Positions 45,689 through 55,774 of a stretch of DNA of 64,000 nucleotides are shown here, in pieces. Source of the stretch: Hydrogenobacter sp. GTDB taxonomy: Bacteria > Aquificota > Aquificia > Aquificales > Aquificaceae. Numbering within the stretch: position 1 is the stretch's first letter; each line of letters opens with the position of its first letter. A model generated the notes under the pieces. It worked only from the letters and a program-made list of their open reading frames with translations, was not told the origin of the DNA and ran no database searches. The stretch covers positions 1 through 64,000 of the forward strand of contig JAGDVY010000031.1 in the NCBI GenBank assembly GCA_023255875.1. Direction: 5' to 3'. The translations under genes and the position numbers were made by a program.

Positions 45689-46333
45689 TTAGTGTCCTTC
45701 ATGGGAAACCACGCCCGAAAGATAAACTACAGAAAGCATCATGAATATGTAAGCCTGTATAAAAACCGCCAAAAACTTTATGGCTATGATGAACAAAAGT
45801 AGCAAAGGTGATACCGCCATGATGAAGGGATTTTTTATCACAAGACTAACAAGGACCAAAAGTAGCATAGCTCCACCCTTCATGTTAGCAAAAAGCCTCA
45901 AAGTGAGGGTTATGGGTCTGGCAAGGTGGGAGATGATCTCTATAAGGAAAAAGATGGGTGCAAGGTAAGGATTAGGTCCCATGAAGTGCTTGAGATATCC
46001 AATACCATGCAGTCTAAAACCCTCAAAATTATAAAGTAAGAAAACGCACAGAGCTAAAGCTAAATTGGTATTCACGTTAGCAGTCGGAGCTTCAAGTCCC
46101 GGCACCATACCCAAAAGGTTGGAGAAAAACACAAAGAGCCCTATACTGGCAATGAAGGGTGTGTATCTTAATCCTTCATGTCCCGCATTTTCAAGAAGCA
46201 TGTTTCTTACAAATCTCAAGTATCCTTCCCACAGTGCCTGAAACTTTGTAGGTCTTATTGAGGGTTTGCCTGCAAGCAAGATGAGCCCAAGAGATATCAC
46301 CATAGCGACTATACCAAGGTATACATGTTCCAT
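45689..46333 (-). CDS. atpB: ATP synthase subunit a
   Basis: The stator membrane subunit forming the proton half-channels with the c-ring. The 214-residue protein has about six helices, SNLLGMVPG and the essential arginine in LARPITLTLRLFANM. I start at ATG 46333, nine bases after a TATAAT box on the minus strand (46343-46348). The other ATP synthase genes are not in the window, so the operon is split. Confidence 0.94.
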   Translation of the reverse strand: MEHVYLGIVAMVISLGLILLAGKPSIRPTKFQALWEGYLRFVRNMLLENAGHEGLRYTPFIASIGLFVFFSNLLGMVPGLEAPTANVNTNLALALCVFLLYNFEGFRLHGIGYLKHFMGPNPYLAPIFFLIEIISHLARPITLTLRLFANMKGGAMLLLVLVSLVIKNPFIMAVSPLLLLFIIAIKFLAVFIQAYIFMMLSVVYLSGVVSHEGH

Positions 46334-46440
46334 AGCACTATCATTATAACACAAAATTTATTAGTTTAGATAAGAAGGACTAAAAGGTGAGCTTTGATTG
46401 CCTCATGCGGTGAGAATTAATTTGCTTATCTTATTAGATT

Positions 46441-48366
46441 ATGCCTAATAGATTGATAAACGCCAGAAGCCCGTACCTAAGAAAGTCAGCACACCAGCCT
46501 GTGGATTGGTACGAGTGGTGCCAAGAGGCTTTTGAGAAAGCCAAAAGAGAGGACAAACCCATACTGCTCTCCATAGGTGGTGTTTGGTGTCATTGGTGTC
46601 ATGTGATGGCAAAGGAAAGCTTTGAAAATCCTGAAATAGCCCAGATAATAAACGAACACTTTGTAGCCATAAAAGTTGACAGAGATGAAAGGCCAGATAT
46701 AGATAGAAGGTATCAGGAAGTAGTTGTAGCTCTCACTGGTGCGGGTGGTTGGCCCTTGACAGTATTTCTCACACCAGAAGGTAAAGCTTTCTTTGGTGGT
46801 ACCTACTTTCCACCAGAAGACCGTTGGGGAAGGCCCGGCTTTAAGTCCCTGCTTTTAAGAATAGCCCAGCTTTGGAAGGAAGACAAAGATAGGATCATAA
46901 GATCAGCAGAGCACATCTTTAGAGAGCTTCAGGCTTTTAACTCTAAAAATTTTAAAGACTTTTTGGACGAAAACCTTCTCCTAGGGGGTATAGGAGTTCT
47001 ACTTTCATCTATAGACTACCAAAAGGGTGGTATAGGTAGTGCTCCCAAGTTTCACCATGCCAAAGCTTTTGAACTACTTCTATACCACTACTACTTTACT
47101 AAAGAAGACTTGGTCAAAAGGGCTCTAAGCATATCCTTGGAAGCCATGGCAAAGGGCGGTGTTTATGATCATCTGCTGGGAGGTTTTTTCCGATACTCTA
47201 CAGACGAGGATTGGCACATACCCCACTTTGAGAAGATGCTGTACGATAACGCAGAGCTTTTGAGGCTGTATTCTTTAGCTTACCAGGTCTTTAGAGACGA
47301 ACTATACAGATACATTGCGGAAGGAATAGTAGAGTATTACAAAAGGTACGGTTCAGACCCAGAGGGTGGGTTTTACGCTTCTCAGGATGCGGATATAGGA
47401 GTTCTAGATGAGGGCGGATACTACACCTTTACTGAGCAAGAATTAGAATCCATCTTAGACACAGAGGAGCTCAAGATAGCCAGGCTACACTTTGGAACTC
47501 GTAGTATGCATTCGGGTAAGATGGTGCTCTACATGAACTTAAGACCAGAGCAGGTGGCAAAAGTCCTAAATATGCCTGAGGAGAAGGTAAAAGAGGTTAT
47601 CAAAAGCCTAAAAACAAAGCTTCTTCGCTACAGAGAAAACAGAGAGATGCCTTATATAGATAAAACCATCTACACCAACTGGAACGGACTTATGATAGAT
47701 GCTCTTTGCGTGTATTATAAAGTTTTTGGAGATGATTGGGCTTTGAATATGGCTAAAAAAACTGCAGACAGATTGCTAAAGGAAAGATACCAAGAAGGTC
47801 AGCTTTGGCACGCAGAGAATGTGGAAGGCTACTCTGAGGACTACATTTTTCTCGCTTATGGGCTCTTATCCCTTTTTGAATTAACCCAAGAGGACATCTA
47901 TTTGCAGGCATCTAAGGAACTTATGGACAGAGCCATAGAGCTCTTTTGGGATGAGCAAGGATGGGGGTTTTTTGATAGACAAAAAGGCGGAGAGGGACTT
48001 CTTGAAGTCAGAACCAAACCCTTGCAAGACACACCCACACAATCAGTAAACGGCACCGCACCTTATGTGCTTATGCTACTTGAGGCAATACTTGGCGATA
48101 CCAAATACGGAGAGTTTGCGGAAAAGAACTTAATGGCTTTTTCCCAATTCATCAGAGAAATCCCTATGGCATCTCACTCTTACCTCCTTAGCCTGTACGC
48201 TTTTCTGAAAGGCATTTTTAAGGTGGAGACCTCAGAACACTTTGAAAGAGCTCTTTGTGCCTTTAGACCCTTTAAGGTGGTTCTCAAAAAAGAGGTAGAT
48301 GGACTTTTAGTGTGTGAAGGAAAAACCTGCACAAAATACTCCTCACCTGAAGAAGCGGGGCTTTAA
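46441..48366 (+). CDS. DUF255 thioredoxin-fold protein (YyaL family)
   Basis: A 641-residue YyaL-type protein. The N-terminal thioredoxin-like domain has the motif VWCHWCHVM in place of CxxC-type thioredoxin sites, and [15 protein letters not shown]. The C-terminal (alpha/alpha)6-barrel resembles sugar-processing enzymes. The family's function is unsettled. A possible -10 is weak. It is not coupled to its neighbours; the 46334-46440 gap has nothing else clear. Confidence 0.9.
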   Translation: MPNRLINARSPYLRKSAHQPVDWYEWCQEAFEKAKREDKPILLSIGGVWCHWCHVMAKESFENPEIAQIINEHFVAIKVDRDERPDIDRRYQEVVVALTGAGGWPLTVFLTPEGKAFFGGTYFPPEDRWGRPGFKSLLLRIAQLWKEDKDRIIRSAEHIFRELQAFNSKNFKDFLDENLLLGGIGVLLSSIDYQKGGIGSAPKFHHAKAFELLLYHYYFTKEDLVKRALSISLEAMAKGGVYDHLLGGFFRYSTDEDWHIPHFEKMLYDNAELLRLYSLAYQVFRDELYRYIAEGIVEYYKRYGSDPEGGFYASQDADIGVLDEGGYYTFTEQELESILDTEELKIARLHFGTRSMHSGKMVLYMNLRPEQVAKVLNMPEEKVKEVIKSLKTKLLRYRENREMPYIDKTIYTNWNGLMIDALCVYYKVFGDDWALNMAKKTADRLLKERYQEGQLWHAENVEGYSEDYIFLAYGLLSLFELTQEDIYLQASKELMDRAIELFWDEQGWGFFDRQKGGEGLLEVRTKPLQDTPTQSVNGTAPYVLMLLEAILGDTKYGEFAEKNLMAFSQFIREIPMASHSYLLSLYAFLKGIFKVETSEHFERALCAFRPFKVVLKKEVDGLLVCEGKTCTKYSSPEEAGL

Positions 48367-48392
48367 AGACTCAGTGTGATAAAATTACATGC

Positions 48393-49229
48393 ATGTTAAA
48401 AACTCTTTTCCTTTTACTGTCTGTCCTAAGCTTAGCCTTTTCAAAAGAGCTTATAGCCACCACTTACCCTATTTACTATCCTCTTAGGTACATAGCAGGT
48501 GAAAAGCATCGTGTGGAACTGCTAATAAAGTCTCAGGCAGACCCACACGAGTATGAGCTAACACCAAAAGATGCAAAAGAGCTTGCTAAAGCGGATTTAG
48601 TATTTTCCTTGGGAGTAGAAAGCTGGGAAAAAAACCTCCTTAGAACCATTCCTAAAGAAAAGCTCGTTTTTTTAAATCAAGGGATAAGTTTTATAGATTA
48701 CGGGAACTTTCCAGACCCACATATATGGCTATCTCCCAAAAGCTACATGGCAGTTGTAAGAAACATAACTTCCGCACTCATAAAATGGGAGCCTAATGAA
48801 AGAGCTTATTATGAGAGCAGGTATAACAGTTATATCCAAAAACTCAAAGAGCTGGACAGAGAATACCAAGAGACTTTAAAAAACTGCAGGTACAGAGTAA
48901 TCATATCTACACACAGAGCTTGGGACTATCTGGCAAGGGACTACAACCTCAGGACTGTTAGTTTAATGGGTGTTCATGCGGAAGAGGAGCCCAAACCTTC
49001 CCAAATAAGGCTGATAATACAAACTGTAAAGCGCGAAGGAATAAAGTACATATTTGCAGAAATAGGACAGGATAGAAAGGTGGCAGACTTTATAGCAAAC
49101 CAAACGGGTGCTAAGGTGCTTTTCCTTAACTCTTCTCTTTTCCCTCAAGAACCCTCTGATGACTACTTTAGCATAATGAGAAGGAACCTAAAAAGCCTAA
49201 AAGAGGGATTGCAATGCCATCTGAAGTGA
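48393..49229 (+). CDS. znuA: Zinc/manganese ABC transporter substrate-binding protein
   Basis: The periplasmic binding part of a high-affinity metal importer (cluster 9 family). The 278-residue protein has a signal peptide ending LAFSKE, then TTYPIYYPLRYIAG, the metal-site histidines in DPHEYELTP, PHIWLSP and the later STHRAWDYL, as in ZnuA. It lacks a long His-rich loop. TAAAAT (48380-48385) is seven bases from the ATG. It overlaps znuC by 16 bases. Confidence 0.9.
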   Translation: MLKTLFLLLSVLSLAFSKELIATTYPIYYPLRYIAGEKHRVELLIKSQADPHEYELTPKDAKELAKADLVFSLGVESWEKNLLRTIPKEKLVFLNQGISFIDYGNFPDPHIWLSPKSYMAVVRNITSALIKWEPNERAYYESRYNSYIQKLKELDREYQETLKNCRYRVIISTHRAWDYLARDYNLRTVSLMGVHAEEEPKPSQIRLIIQTVKREGIKYIFAEIGQDRKVADFIANQTGAKVLFLNSSLFPQEPSDDYFSIMRRNLKSLKEGLQCHLK

Positions 49230-49888
49230 TAAAGGTTAGCAACCTCACTTTTTACTACAGACAGGAAGAGCCCCTAATAGACAACTTGAGTTTTTCTGTT
49301 TTTGAAGGAGAGTTTTTTGGCATTTTGGGTCCCAATGGTGCAGGGAAAACAACCCTCCTTAGGTTAATTCTTGGATTTTTAAAACCCATAAAAGGCAGGA
49401 TAGAGCTCTTTGGACAGGACTTGCACACCTTTAAGGAATGGAAAAGAGTCGGATACGTTCCCCAAAGATTTTATGTGGAAAGAGCCTTTACAGGAACGGT
49501 GGGTGAGCTTTTTAAAGCGATCGCTCCTAAAGAAAAAGTGGGTTGGATCATAGCTTACCTTCACCTTGAGGATCTGCTAAAAAAACAGTTTAATAAACTC
49601 TCTGGTGGTCAGCAACAGAGGGTGCTTCTTGCCCTTGCTCTCACCACAAACCCTGATCTTCTTATCCTTGATGAACCCCTCACAGGACTTGATATACACG
49701 CTCAGGAGCACATAGAGAACATACTAAGAGATATAAGCAAAACAAAAACTGTAGTTGTAGTTTCCCACGATGTGAGTTTTGTGCTCAGAAATGCAAGCAG
49801 GATTCTATGCTTGGGTATGCAGGAATGTCAAGTGGTGAAGGCTCAGGAGCTAAAAGGCATGCTAAAGGAACTTTACAAGCTTCACTGA
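49214..49888 (+). CDS. znuC: Zinc/manganese ABC transporter ATPase
   Basis: The 224-residue ATP-binding subunit. Walker A GPNGAGKTT, Q-loop in GYVPQRF, signature LSGGQQQR and Walker B LLILDEPLTGLD are complete. It lies between the binding protein and permease genes of the same family, so zinc or manganese import is the best reading. Its start overlaps znuA and it ends one base before znuB. Confidence 0.92.
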   Translation: MPSEVIKVSNLTFYYRQEEPLIDNLSFSVFEGEFFGILGPNGAGKTTLLRLILGFLKPIKGRIELFGQDLHTFKEWKRVGYVPQRFYVERAFTGTVGELFKAIAPKEKVGWIIAYLHLEDLLKKQFNKLSGGQQQRVLLALALTTNPDLLILDEPLTGLDIHAQEHIENILRDISKTKTVVVVSHDVSFVLRNASRILCLGMQECQVVKAQELKGMLKELYKLH

Positions 49889-49889
49889 C

Positions 49890-50708
49890 ATGATACTTTT
49901 AGATTACGCTTTTTTGTGGAAAGGTATCTTAAGCGGACTACTCATAAGTATCTCCACCTCACTTATGGGTGTTTTTTTACTTATGAAAAGACTCTCTCTT
50001 TTGGGAGCAGGACTTTCTCACGCAGCCTTTGGTGGTATAGCTTTGGCTATCTTATTAGGCATAGATCCCATGGTCTTTACTCTCTTTTACATGGTAATGT
50101 CAGGTTTAACCATCCAGCTTCTTATAGAAAGGAAAGGCCTGCCTGCGGATACAGTTATATCCCTGTTTTTCTCCTTGGGTGTAGCATTAGCTATCATTAT
50201 CTTGGGCATTACCCAAAACCTTGGCAGTAATATTTACTCGTATCTCTTTGGAAGTATACTAACCGTTTCTGATAGGGAGCTTTTGGGTGTCCTTTTGGTG
50301 TCTCTTTTGAGCCTTGTCTTTGTGTTTTTCTACTATAGGAAACTGCTTCTTATCAGTTTCAACGAAGAGATAGCACTTTTGAGGGGTGTCAAAGTCAGAA
50401 CTCTAAATTATCTGCTCATTGGAATAGCTTCTGCAAATATAGTATTTGCAATAAAAGCGGTGGGACTCATATTGGCTTCTTCCTTTATAGCCATACCACC
50501 CATGTCTGCCCTGCTTGTTTCTACATCTTTCCTTTCTACGCTTGTGTTATCCGTCTTAGTTTCTTTTCTTGCCACCCTTATGGGTATCTTCTTATCTTTA
50601 GAATTGGACATACCACCAAGTGGCGCTATAGTGCTCTGCATGGTAGTTATGTTTCTTTTCCTTGCTTTCTGGAGGCTTTTGGTTAATCTAAGAAGAAGGT
50701 TTTTATGA
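49890..50708 (+). CDS. znuB: Zinc/manganese ABC transporter permease
   Basis: The 272-residue membrane subunit with about eight helices of the ABC-3 (ZnuB) family. The conserved GAGLSHAAFGGIAL and AIKAVGLILASSFIAIPP segments are clear. It completes the znuACB operon. The last 26 bases overlap the convergent rnhC gene, so the two 3' ends would produce complementary RNAs. Confidence 0.92.
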   Translation: MILLDYAFLWKGILSGLLISISTSLMGVFLLMKRLSLLGAGLSHAAFGGIALAILLGIDPMVFTLFYMVMSGLTIQLLIERKGLPADTVISLFFSLGVALAIIILGITQNLGSNIYSYLFGSILTVSDRELLGVLLVSLLSLVFVFFYYRKLLLISFNEEIALLRGVKVRTLNYLLIGIASANIVFAIKAVGLILASSFIAIPPMSALLVSTSFLSTLVLSVLVSFLATLMGIFLSLELDIPPSGAIVLCMVVMFLFLAFWRLLVNLRRRFL

Positions 50709-51459
50709 GCTTTTTAGCATCCTTTGGCTCTTTCTGGAACATTTCTTTGGCTACTTTCATAACTGATTTGCTGGCACCCTTTGGAAGTCCGTATCTTTTT
50801 AACCACTCTAAAAACTTAGCTCTTGCAAACATACTTGCTACAGATACCGCTATGTCCCTTTCACCTTTAGGTTCAAAAATCACATCCTTTCCAAAAGGAT
50901 TACGCGCAGAATATGCATCTATGCGTATCTCCACAGAATACTCTTTGCGCAGTTCTTTTATGAGCTCACTGTAGGCTCTGTCTAATATCCTGTTTAAGTT
51001 CTTGAGCTCCTCATAGAGCTCATTTAGGCGCTCTGGCTCATAAATTACGCATCGTGTCTTTACCCACTTGGATAGACTCTCCACCTTTCTAAATAGCTCT
51101 TCGTCCTTTAGTAGCTTGCAATCTTTGGGAGTCAAAGAGAGCACCTCTTTATAAGAAGAGGGCTCTATTGCCACGCAACAGACTACCAAAGGTCCAAACA
51201 CATCCCCCTTTCCCGACTCATCACAGCCTACAAGCACATTTGTAGGTTTTTCTATAAAGGAGAGGAGGTTTTCTGCAAGATCTTTGGAGGCTTTCCCTTG
51301 CAAAAGTAGAGATCCGGAAGGATAAAGAGTTGCGCATGTGCCATCTTTACACACAGACCACAAGGCATTAGGAACTTTTCGTTCCTGAAAACCCAAGACC
51401 TTTAGATACTCTTTGACCCGCTTATAATACTCTTGAGGAAGCCTAAAACTCACATTCAA
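50683..51459 (-). CDS. rnhC: Ribonuclease HIII
   Basis: Removes RNA from RNA-DNA hybrids. The 258-residue protein has an N-terminal substrate-binding domain (about 1-85) and then VGCDESGKGDVFGP, the HIII-type active site with its Asp-Glu, plus later acidic residues. The DESGKGD spelling and extra N-terminal domain separate it from HII. It is convergent with znuB. Confidence 0.92.
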   Translation of the reverse strand: MNVSFRLPQEYYKRVKEYLKVLGFQERKVPNALWSVCKDGTCATLYPSGSLLLQGKASKDLAENLLSFIEKPTNVLVGCDESGKGDVFGPLVVCCVAIEPSSYKEVLSLTPKDCKLLKDEELFRKVESLSKWVKTRCVIYEPERLNELYEELKNLNRILDRAYSELIKELRKEYSVEIRIDAYSARNPFGKDVIFEPKGERDIAVSVASMFARAKFLEWLKRYGLPKGASKSVMKVAKEMFQKEPKDAKKLIKTFFLD

Positions 51460-51477
51460 GATAATACTAATACTATC

Positions 51478-51678
51478 TTAACACTCTTTTATACCCATCT
51501 TTCTATACAGAACCATCACAGGACACCAGTTGGTAAATGCGGACTGTATCTGATTTATAGACATAAAGAGCAAGAATGCCTTCCAAAACCAATGAACGTT
51601 TGAATCCCGTATACCCAAAAGGAACACTATAAGAAGAACCACCCCTGATGTAAGCCTCAGAGCTCTACCCATAGTCAT
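51478..51678 (-). CDS. DUF2892-type small membrane protein
   Basis: A 66-residue membrane protein with two helices and the family's NWCPVMVLYRKMGIKEC ending. Similar domains occur alone or on rhodanese proteins such as YgaP. The role is unknown, perhaps tied to sulfur or redox through its cysteines. AAGGAGG precedes the ATG by about ten bases. Confidence 0.78.
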   Translation of the reverse strand: MTMGRALRLTSGVVLLIVFLLGIRDSNVHWFWKAFLLFMSINQIQSAFTNWCPVMVLYRKMGIKEC

Positions 51679-51734
51679 CGCACTAACCTCCTTAAGGATA
51701 TAAGTATATAACTATAATATAATCCTGTTTGGTA

Positions 51735-51986
51735 AGGCTGTTTGAAAAATCCCAGAACATTGAGAAAAGTTGATTTCTTAGAATAGTCCTCAAAAACTCA
51801 AAAAATAAGTAAAGCTTCCGAAGGACCGAAAAGTTATACACTGCAAACCTCGCAAGCACATATATCCTTGTGTTATCCCTATCATCCATAAAGTTTTTCA
51901 AATTCCCTGTCAACTTTGCAGTTCATAAGCTCACCTTATATTATCTCCTCATTGTAGGAAGCTTTTTGCTATTTTTCAAACAGCCT
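51735..51986. mobile_element. MITE-like element with 16-bp perfect terminal inverted repeats
   Basis: A 252-base non-coding stretch is bounded by AGGCTGTTTGAAAAAT (51735-51750) and its exact reverse complement (51971-51986). A second inside pair, AAAGCTTCC (51811-51819) and GGAAGCTTT, is also inverted. The left 96 bases recur at 63361-63456 with 11 differences. It has no transposase, so an active transposase elsewhere would be needed. No target-site duplication is obvious. It ends only four bases before the likely -10 box of murF. Confidence 0.68.
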
Positions 51987-52004
51987 CAGTTATATTACTC
52001 ATAT

Positions 52005-53321
52005 ATGAAGCTTTTGACTGCAAAAGATATTGCTTATGTGTGTGGTGGAAAACTCTGCGGGGAAAATAAGGCTTTTGGTGGCTTTAGCACAGACAGTAGA
52101 GAGATAAAAGAGGGTGAGGTTTTTGTCGCTCTGCGAGGAAGCAAACATGATGGCCATGACTTTATACAACATGCCTTCTCAAAGGGTGCGGTGGGTGTAA
52201 TAACCAGTAAAGAGGTAGATATTCCTAAGGGAAAGTTTGCTGTGCTTGTAGAGGATACTTTGCTTGCTCTCAGAAAGATAGCGGAACACAAAAGGAAGCA
52301 TTTTAAAGGCAAAGTTATAGGAGTAGTAGGTTCCGCTGGTAAGACTACCACAAAGGAAATGATAGCCTTTTTGCTTTCTAAAAAGGGCAAAGTGTGCAAA
52401 ACGCCTAAGAACTATAACTCTCAGATAGGTGTTCCTTTGTCTGTGGCAAACTTCCAAGAGGACTGTGATTTTTGGGTTATAGAGATGGGAGCAAGCCAAA
52501 GGGGTGATGTGAAAAAACTTGTGGAGCTGGTAAAGCCTCATGTGAGGGTCATAACCGCAATAGGTGAAGAGCACCTTGAGACTTTTGGCTGTTTGGACGA
52601 TGTGATCATGGGCAACGGTGAGGTTTTTGAAGGTATGACCCAAGAGGATTGGGCGGTGATTCCCAAGTATGTGGAGCACTGCTACCAACTTACAAAGGTA
52701 ATAACCTTTGGGGAAGGAGGAGATATACAGGCAAAGGATTTTTATCTCACGGAGGAAAAAATAAGCTTTAACGTGGAAGGCATCAAAATTGAGCTTTCTG
52801 TTCCAAGCCTCGCTTTGATGGAAAATACTCTCTGCACTATTGGTGTCTTGAAAGCATTAGGATACAACTGGAAGGAGCTATCTCCACACATGGCAGAGTT
52901 CAAACCTGTAGAGCAACGCTTTAACCTCATTAAAAAAGACGGCCTTCTCATCATAGATGACACATACAACGCAAATCCTCTATCTGTCAGAAAAGCTCTT
53001 GAGTCTTTGTCTCTGTTTAAAGGCTACAAGATAGCGCTTCTGGGAGATATGTTGGAGCTGGGTGAGTTTTCTAAAGAGCATCACACAGAGGTAGGAAGGT
53101 GGTGTGCTAAGTTAAACATAGATGAGTGCCTGTTTTATGGAAATGAGATGCTTTTTGCCTACCAAGAGTGCCTACGCTATGGCAAAAACTGCTATCACAG
53201 CCTTTCAAAGGAAGATATCATAAAATACTTAAAAAGTAAGCTAAAGGAGGGAACTGTTTTGCTTATAAAGGGTTCAAGGGGTATGAAGATGGAGGAGTTT
53301 TTGCGATGCTTGACGGATTAA
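52005..53321 (+). CDS. murF: UDP-MurNAc-tripeptide-D-Ala-D-Ala ligase
   Basis: Adds the D-Ala-D-Ala dipeptide to the peptidoglycan precursor in the cytoplasm. The 438-residue protein has the ATP motif GSAGKTTTKEM, VIEMGASQRGD and DDTYNANPLS, all typical of MurF. I start at ATG 52005, with TATATT (51991-51996) eight bases upstream; longer starts run into the MITE. No other mur genes adjoin. Confidence 0.94.
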   Translation: MKLLTAKDIAYVCGGKLCGENKAFGGFSTDSREIKEGEVFVALRGSKHDGHDFIQHAFSKGAVGVITSKEVDIPKGKFAVLVEDTLLALRKIAEHKRKHFKGKVIGVVGSAGKTTTKEMIAFLLSKKGKVCKTPKNYNSQIGVPLSVANFQEDCDFWVIEMGASQRGDVKKLVELVKPHVRVITAIGEEHLETFGCLDDVIMGNGEVFEGMTQEDWAVIPKYVEHCYQLTKVITFGEGGDIQAKDFYLTEEKISFNVEGIKIELSVPSLALMENTLCTIGVLKALGYNWKELSPHMAEFKPVEQRFNLIKKDGLLIIDDTYNANPLSVRKALESLSLFKGYKIALLGDMLELGEFSKEHHTEVGRWCAKLNIDECLFYGNEMLFAYQECLRYGKNCYHSLSKEDIIKYLKSKLKEGTVLLIKGSRGMKMEEFLRCLTD

Positions 53322-53347
53322 GGAAATTAGAATATAATAAAATTCTA

Positions 53348-54661
53348 ATGAAGGGCTTTCTTCTAATGTTTGCCTTAATAGGTGGAGCTTTTGCAAAGGA
53401 GCTGACCCTTGAGTCTGCCATTAACTTGGCTTTGGAAAACAACCTTGAGATAAGAGCCTTTAAAAGCGATATAAAGGCAAAGGAATTAGAACTCAAAGCG
53501 GTCAAAGGTAGCTACTTTCCCAGGATAAAGTTAGAGGAGACCTTTACAAGAACTGATATACCTGTTTATGCTTTCATGAGTAAGTTAAACCAGGAGCGCT
53601 TTAGAATAGAAGATTTTCAACCTTCCAAGCTCAATAACCCACCCGCCATAAACAACTTTGAGACCAAGCTAAGCATAGAGGTGCCTCTGTGGCTTGGTGG
53701 AAAGATTCAGGCTATGGAAAGGACTGCCTTTCATAACCTTTCCGCTACAAAGGAAGATTACGAGAGGAAAAAGGATGAGGTAGTCCTGAAGGTCTATCAC
53801 GCTTACATGGATGCGGTTTTGGCAAAAAACTCTATAGATGTGAGCCATCAGGTACTAAAGGACGCTCAGGAGCATGTAAAGCTTGCGGAGAGCATGCACA
53901 AAGTGGGAATCGCTCTTTTGTCTGATGTTTTGAGGGCAAGGGTTTACCTCTCAAAGGCGGAAGAAAACCTAAAAGCTTCTGAAAACAACTACCGTGTGTC
54001 CAAAAAAGCCCTTGAGCTCATAACTAACACAGAGCTTGGTGATTTTGATGTGGTTAGCGTGGAGACCTGCCCTGCTGTCAGTGTGGAAAAGCTAAAAGAG
54101 GTGGCTCTTGAAAAGAGACGTGACATAAAGGCTCTGCAAGAGAGGATAAAGACCTTAGAAGGCATGTATGGGGTAGTGATCTCAGACAACCTACCTCAAG
54201 TTTATGCCTTTGGTTCTTACTCTCTGTATAGCAAGAACACACCTTTTGGATCTGATGGTAGTGGTTATATGGTGGGTGCTGGCATTTCTTGGAGTTTTGA
54301 CACGGGTCTTTCCACGCTAAGGAGAGCTCAGTCATATCTTGAGACAAAAAGAGCTTTAGAGGAAAGACTCAAGCTTTTAAAGGCATCTGTGTTTTTTGAT
54401 ATAGACAAAGCTTACGCTGAATATCAAAATGCTTTTTACTCTCTGAGATCTGCAGAAGAGAGGATAAAACAGAGCCAAGAGGTGGTCAGAGTTATGGAAC
54501 TAAGATACAAAACGGGTCTTGCTCGTATTGTGGATCTCTTAGACGCACAGACAGAACTTGATAAAGCAAGATTTGAAAGGCTTCAGGCACTGAATAACTG
54601 TCAAAAAGCTTACGCCAACTTGCTTTACTCTGCGGGGCTCATAAGGGAGGTAGAAAGATGA
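53348..54661 (+). CDS. TolC-family outer-membrane efflux protein
   Basis: A 437-residue TolC-like protein forming the outer-membrane exit of a tripartite pump. The signal peptide ends GGAFAKE; two long repeated coiled-coil and strand units follow, each with an LDAQTELDKA-like end. TATAAT (53333-53338) is nine bases from the ATG. It heads an operon with the adaptor and RND genes (four-base overlap with the adaptor). Confidence 0.9.
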   Translation: MKGFLLMFALIGGAFAKELTLESAINLALENNLEIRAFKSDIKAKELELKAVKGSYFPRIKLEETFTRTDIPVYAFMSKLNQERFRIEDFQPSKLNNPPAINNFETKLSIEVPLWLGGKIQAMERTAFHNLSATKEDYERKKDEVVLKVYHAYMDAVLAKNSIDVSHQVLKDAQEHVKLAESMHKVGIALLSDVLRARVYLSKAEENLKASENNYRVSKKALELITNTELGDFDVVSVETCPAVSVEKLKEVALEKRRDIKALQERIKTLEGMYGVVISDNLPQVYAFGSYSLYSKNTPFGSDGSGYMVGAGISWSFDTGLSTLRRAQSYLETKRALEERLKLLKASVFFDIDKAYAEYQNAFYSLRSAEERIKQSQEVVRVMELRYKTGLARIVDLLDAQTELDKARFERLQALNNCQKAYANLLYSAGLIREVER

Positions 54662-55773
54662 GAAGGTATCTCAAATATATAGGCTTTTTGGTGGTCATAG
54701 GCTTGGTAGTGCTGTGGCTGGCGGGGGTTTTTACTCACAAGGAGAAAAGTGGGCAGGTGGAAAGGGAGCAAAAGCTAATAACTGGTCTAAAGATAGGCAA
54801 AGCGGAAAAAGTGCAAGAAGTTCTTGTGGGTTATGTGGGTAATGTAGTTGCGGATAATATCGCAGAGATATCCACAAGGGTGGCAGGAAGAATAACGAGC
54901 GTAAATGTCAAAGAAGGGCAAATGGTCAAGAGGGGACAGGTACTTTTAACCATAGATGCCTCTGATATACTGGCTCAAGCTAATGCGGTAGGTGAGCAGG
55001 TAAAGCAGGCAGAGTACGCTTATAGGTCCGCACTTGCTAATTACGAAGCGGTTAAAAAGACTTACGAAAGATACCAAGCCCTTCTTAAGGAAAACGCTAT
55101 AACACAACAGGAGTTTGACCAGATAAAGGCACAGTATGACTCTGCAAAGGCTCAGTTGGAACAGGCAAAGGCAGGTATAAGTGCAGTCCAATTTCAAAAG
55201 GAAGCTGTTCTTTCTGCTCTTGAGTACACCACTATAAGGGCTCCTTTTGACGGGTATGTGTCCCAAAAGAGGGTGGATGTGGGAGACCTTGCAACTCCTG
55301 GCACTCCACTGCTAATAATAGAAAAACCACCTTACAAACTGGAAGTTAATCTGCCAGAAAAGTACTTGTCAAGACTGCATGTTGGAGATACATACGACGT
55401 TTATATAGAAGCCTTAAACAAGACTATACAAGGTAAGGTTTCTGAGGTATCTCCTTCTGTTGATCCAGTAACAAGGACCTTTAGGGTAAAGCTAACGCTC
55501 AGCGATAACAGCCTAAAGAGCGGTATGTATGCCAAACTGCTAATGCCAGAAGCGCTAAGCGCGGTGCTTGTGCCCGAAAATGCCATATTGAGGAGGTTTG
55601 ACTTTACTGGAGTGTGGGTGGTAAAGCCAGATAAAACCTTAGAGCTCAGGTTTGTAAAGCTTGGCGAAAAGAGAGGGAACATGGTGGAAGTCCTGTCTGG
55701 CTTAAGCGGTGGTGAGGACATAGTGATAGAAGGTATAGAAAGAGCTTGTGATGGGTGTAAGGTAGGAGGGTAA
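54658..55773 (+). CDS. RND efflux periplasmic adaptor (membrane fusion protein)
   Basis: A 371-residue adaptor with one N-terminal membrane helix, a lipoyl/biotinyl-like fold (ISTRVAGRITSVNVKEGQMVKRGQ), an alpha hairpin and beta-barrel region (VGDLATPGTPLLII, YEVNLPEKY-like part). It bridges the RND pump and TolC. It is coupled to both neighbours (four-base overlap before, one-base gap after). Confidence 0.92.
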   Translation: MRRYLKYIGFLVVIGLVVLWLAGVFTHKEKSGQVEREQKLITGLKIGKAEKVQEVLVGYVGNVVADNIAEISTRVAGRITSVNVKEGQMVKRGQVLLTIDASDILAQANAVGEQVKQAEYAYRSALANYEAVKKTYERYQALLKENAITQQEFDQIKAQYDSAKAQLEQAKAGISAVQFQKEAVLSALEYTTIRAPFDGYVSQKRVDVGDLATPGTPLLIIEKPPYKLEVNLPEKYLSRLHVGDTYDVYIEALNKTIQGKVSEVSPSVDPVTRTFRVKLTLSDNSLKSGMYAKLLMPEALSAVLVPENAILRRFDFTGVWVVKPDKTLELRFVKLGEKRGNMVEVLSGLSGGEDIVIEGIERACDGCKVGG

Positions 55774-55774
55774 G

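Noticed and set aside
51692-51913. 73-codon minus-strand frame across the MITE-like element
   Set aside because: It follows the element's A/T-rich repeats, has no ribosome site and no family features, and its second copy at 63.4 kb contains a stop in the matching frame.
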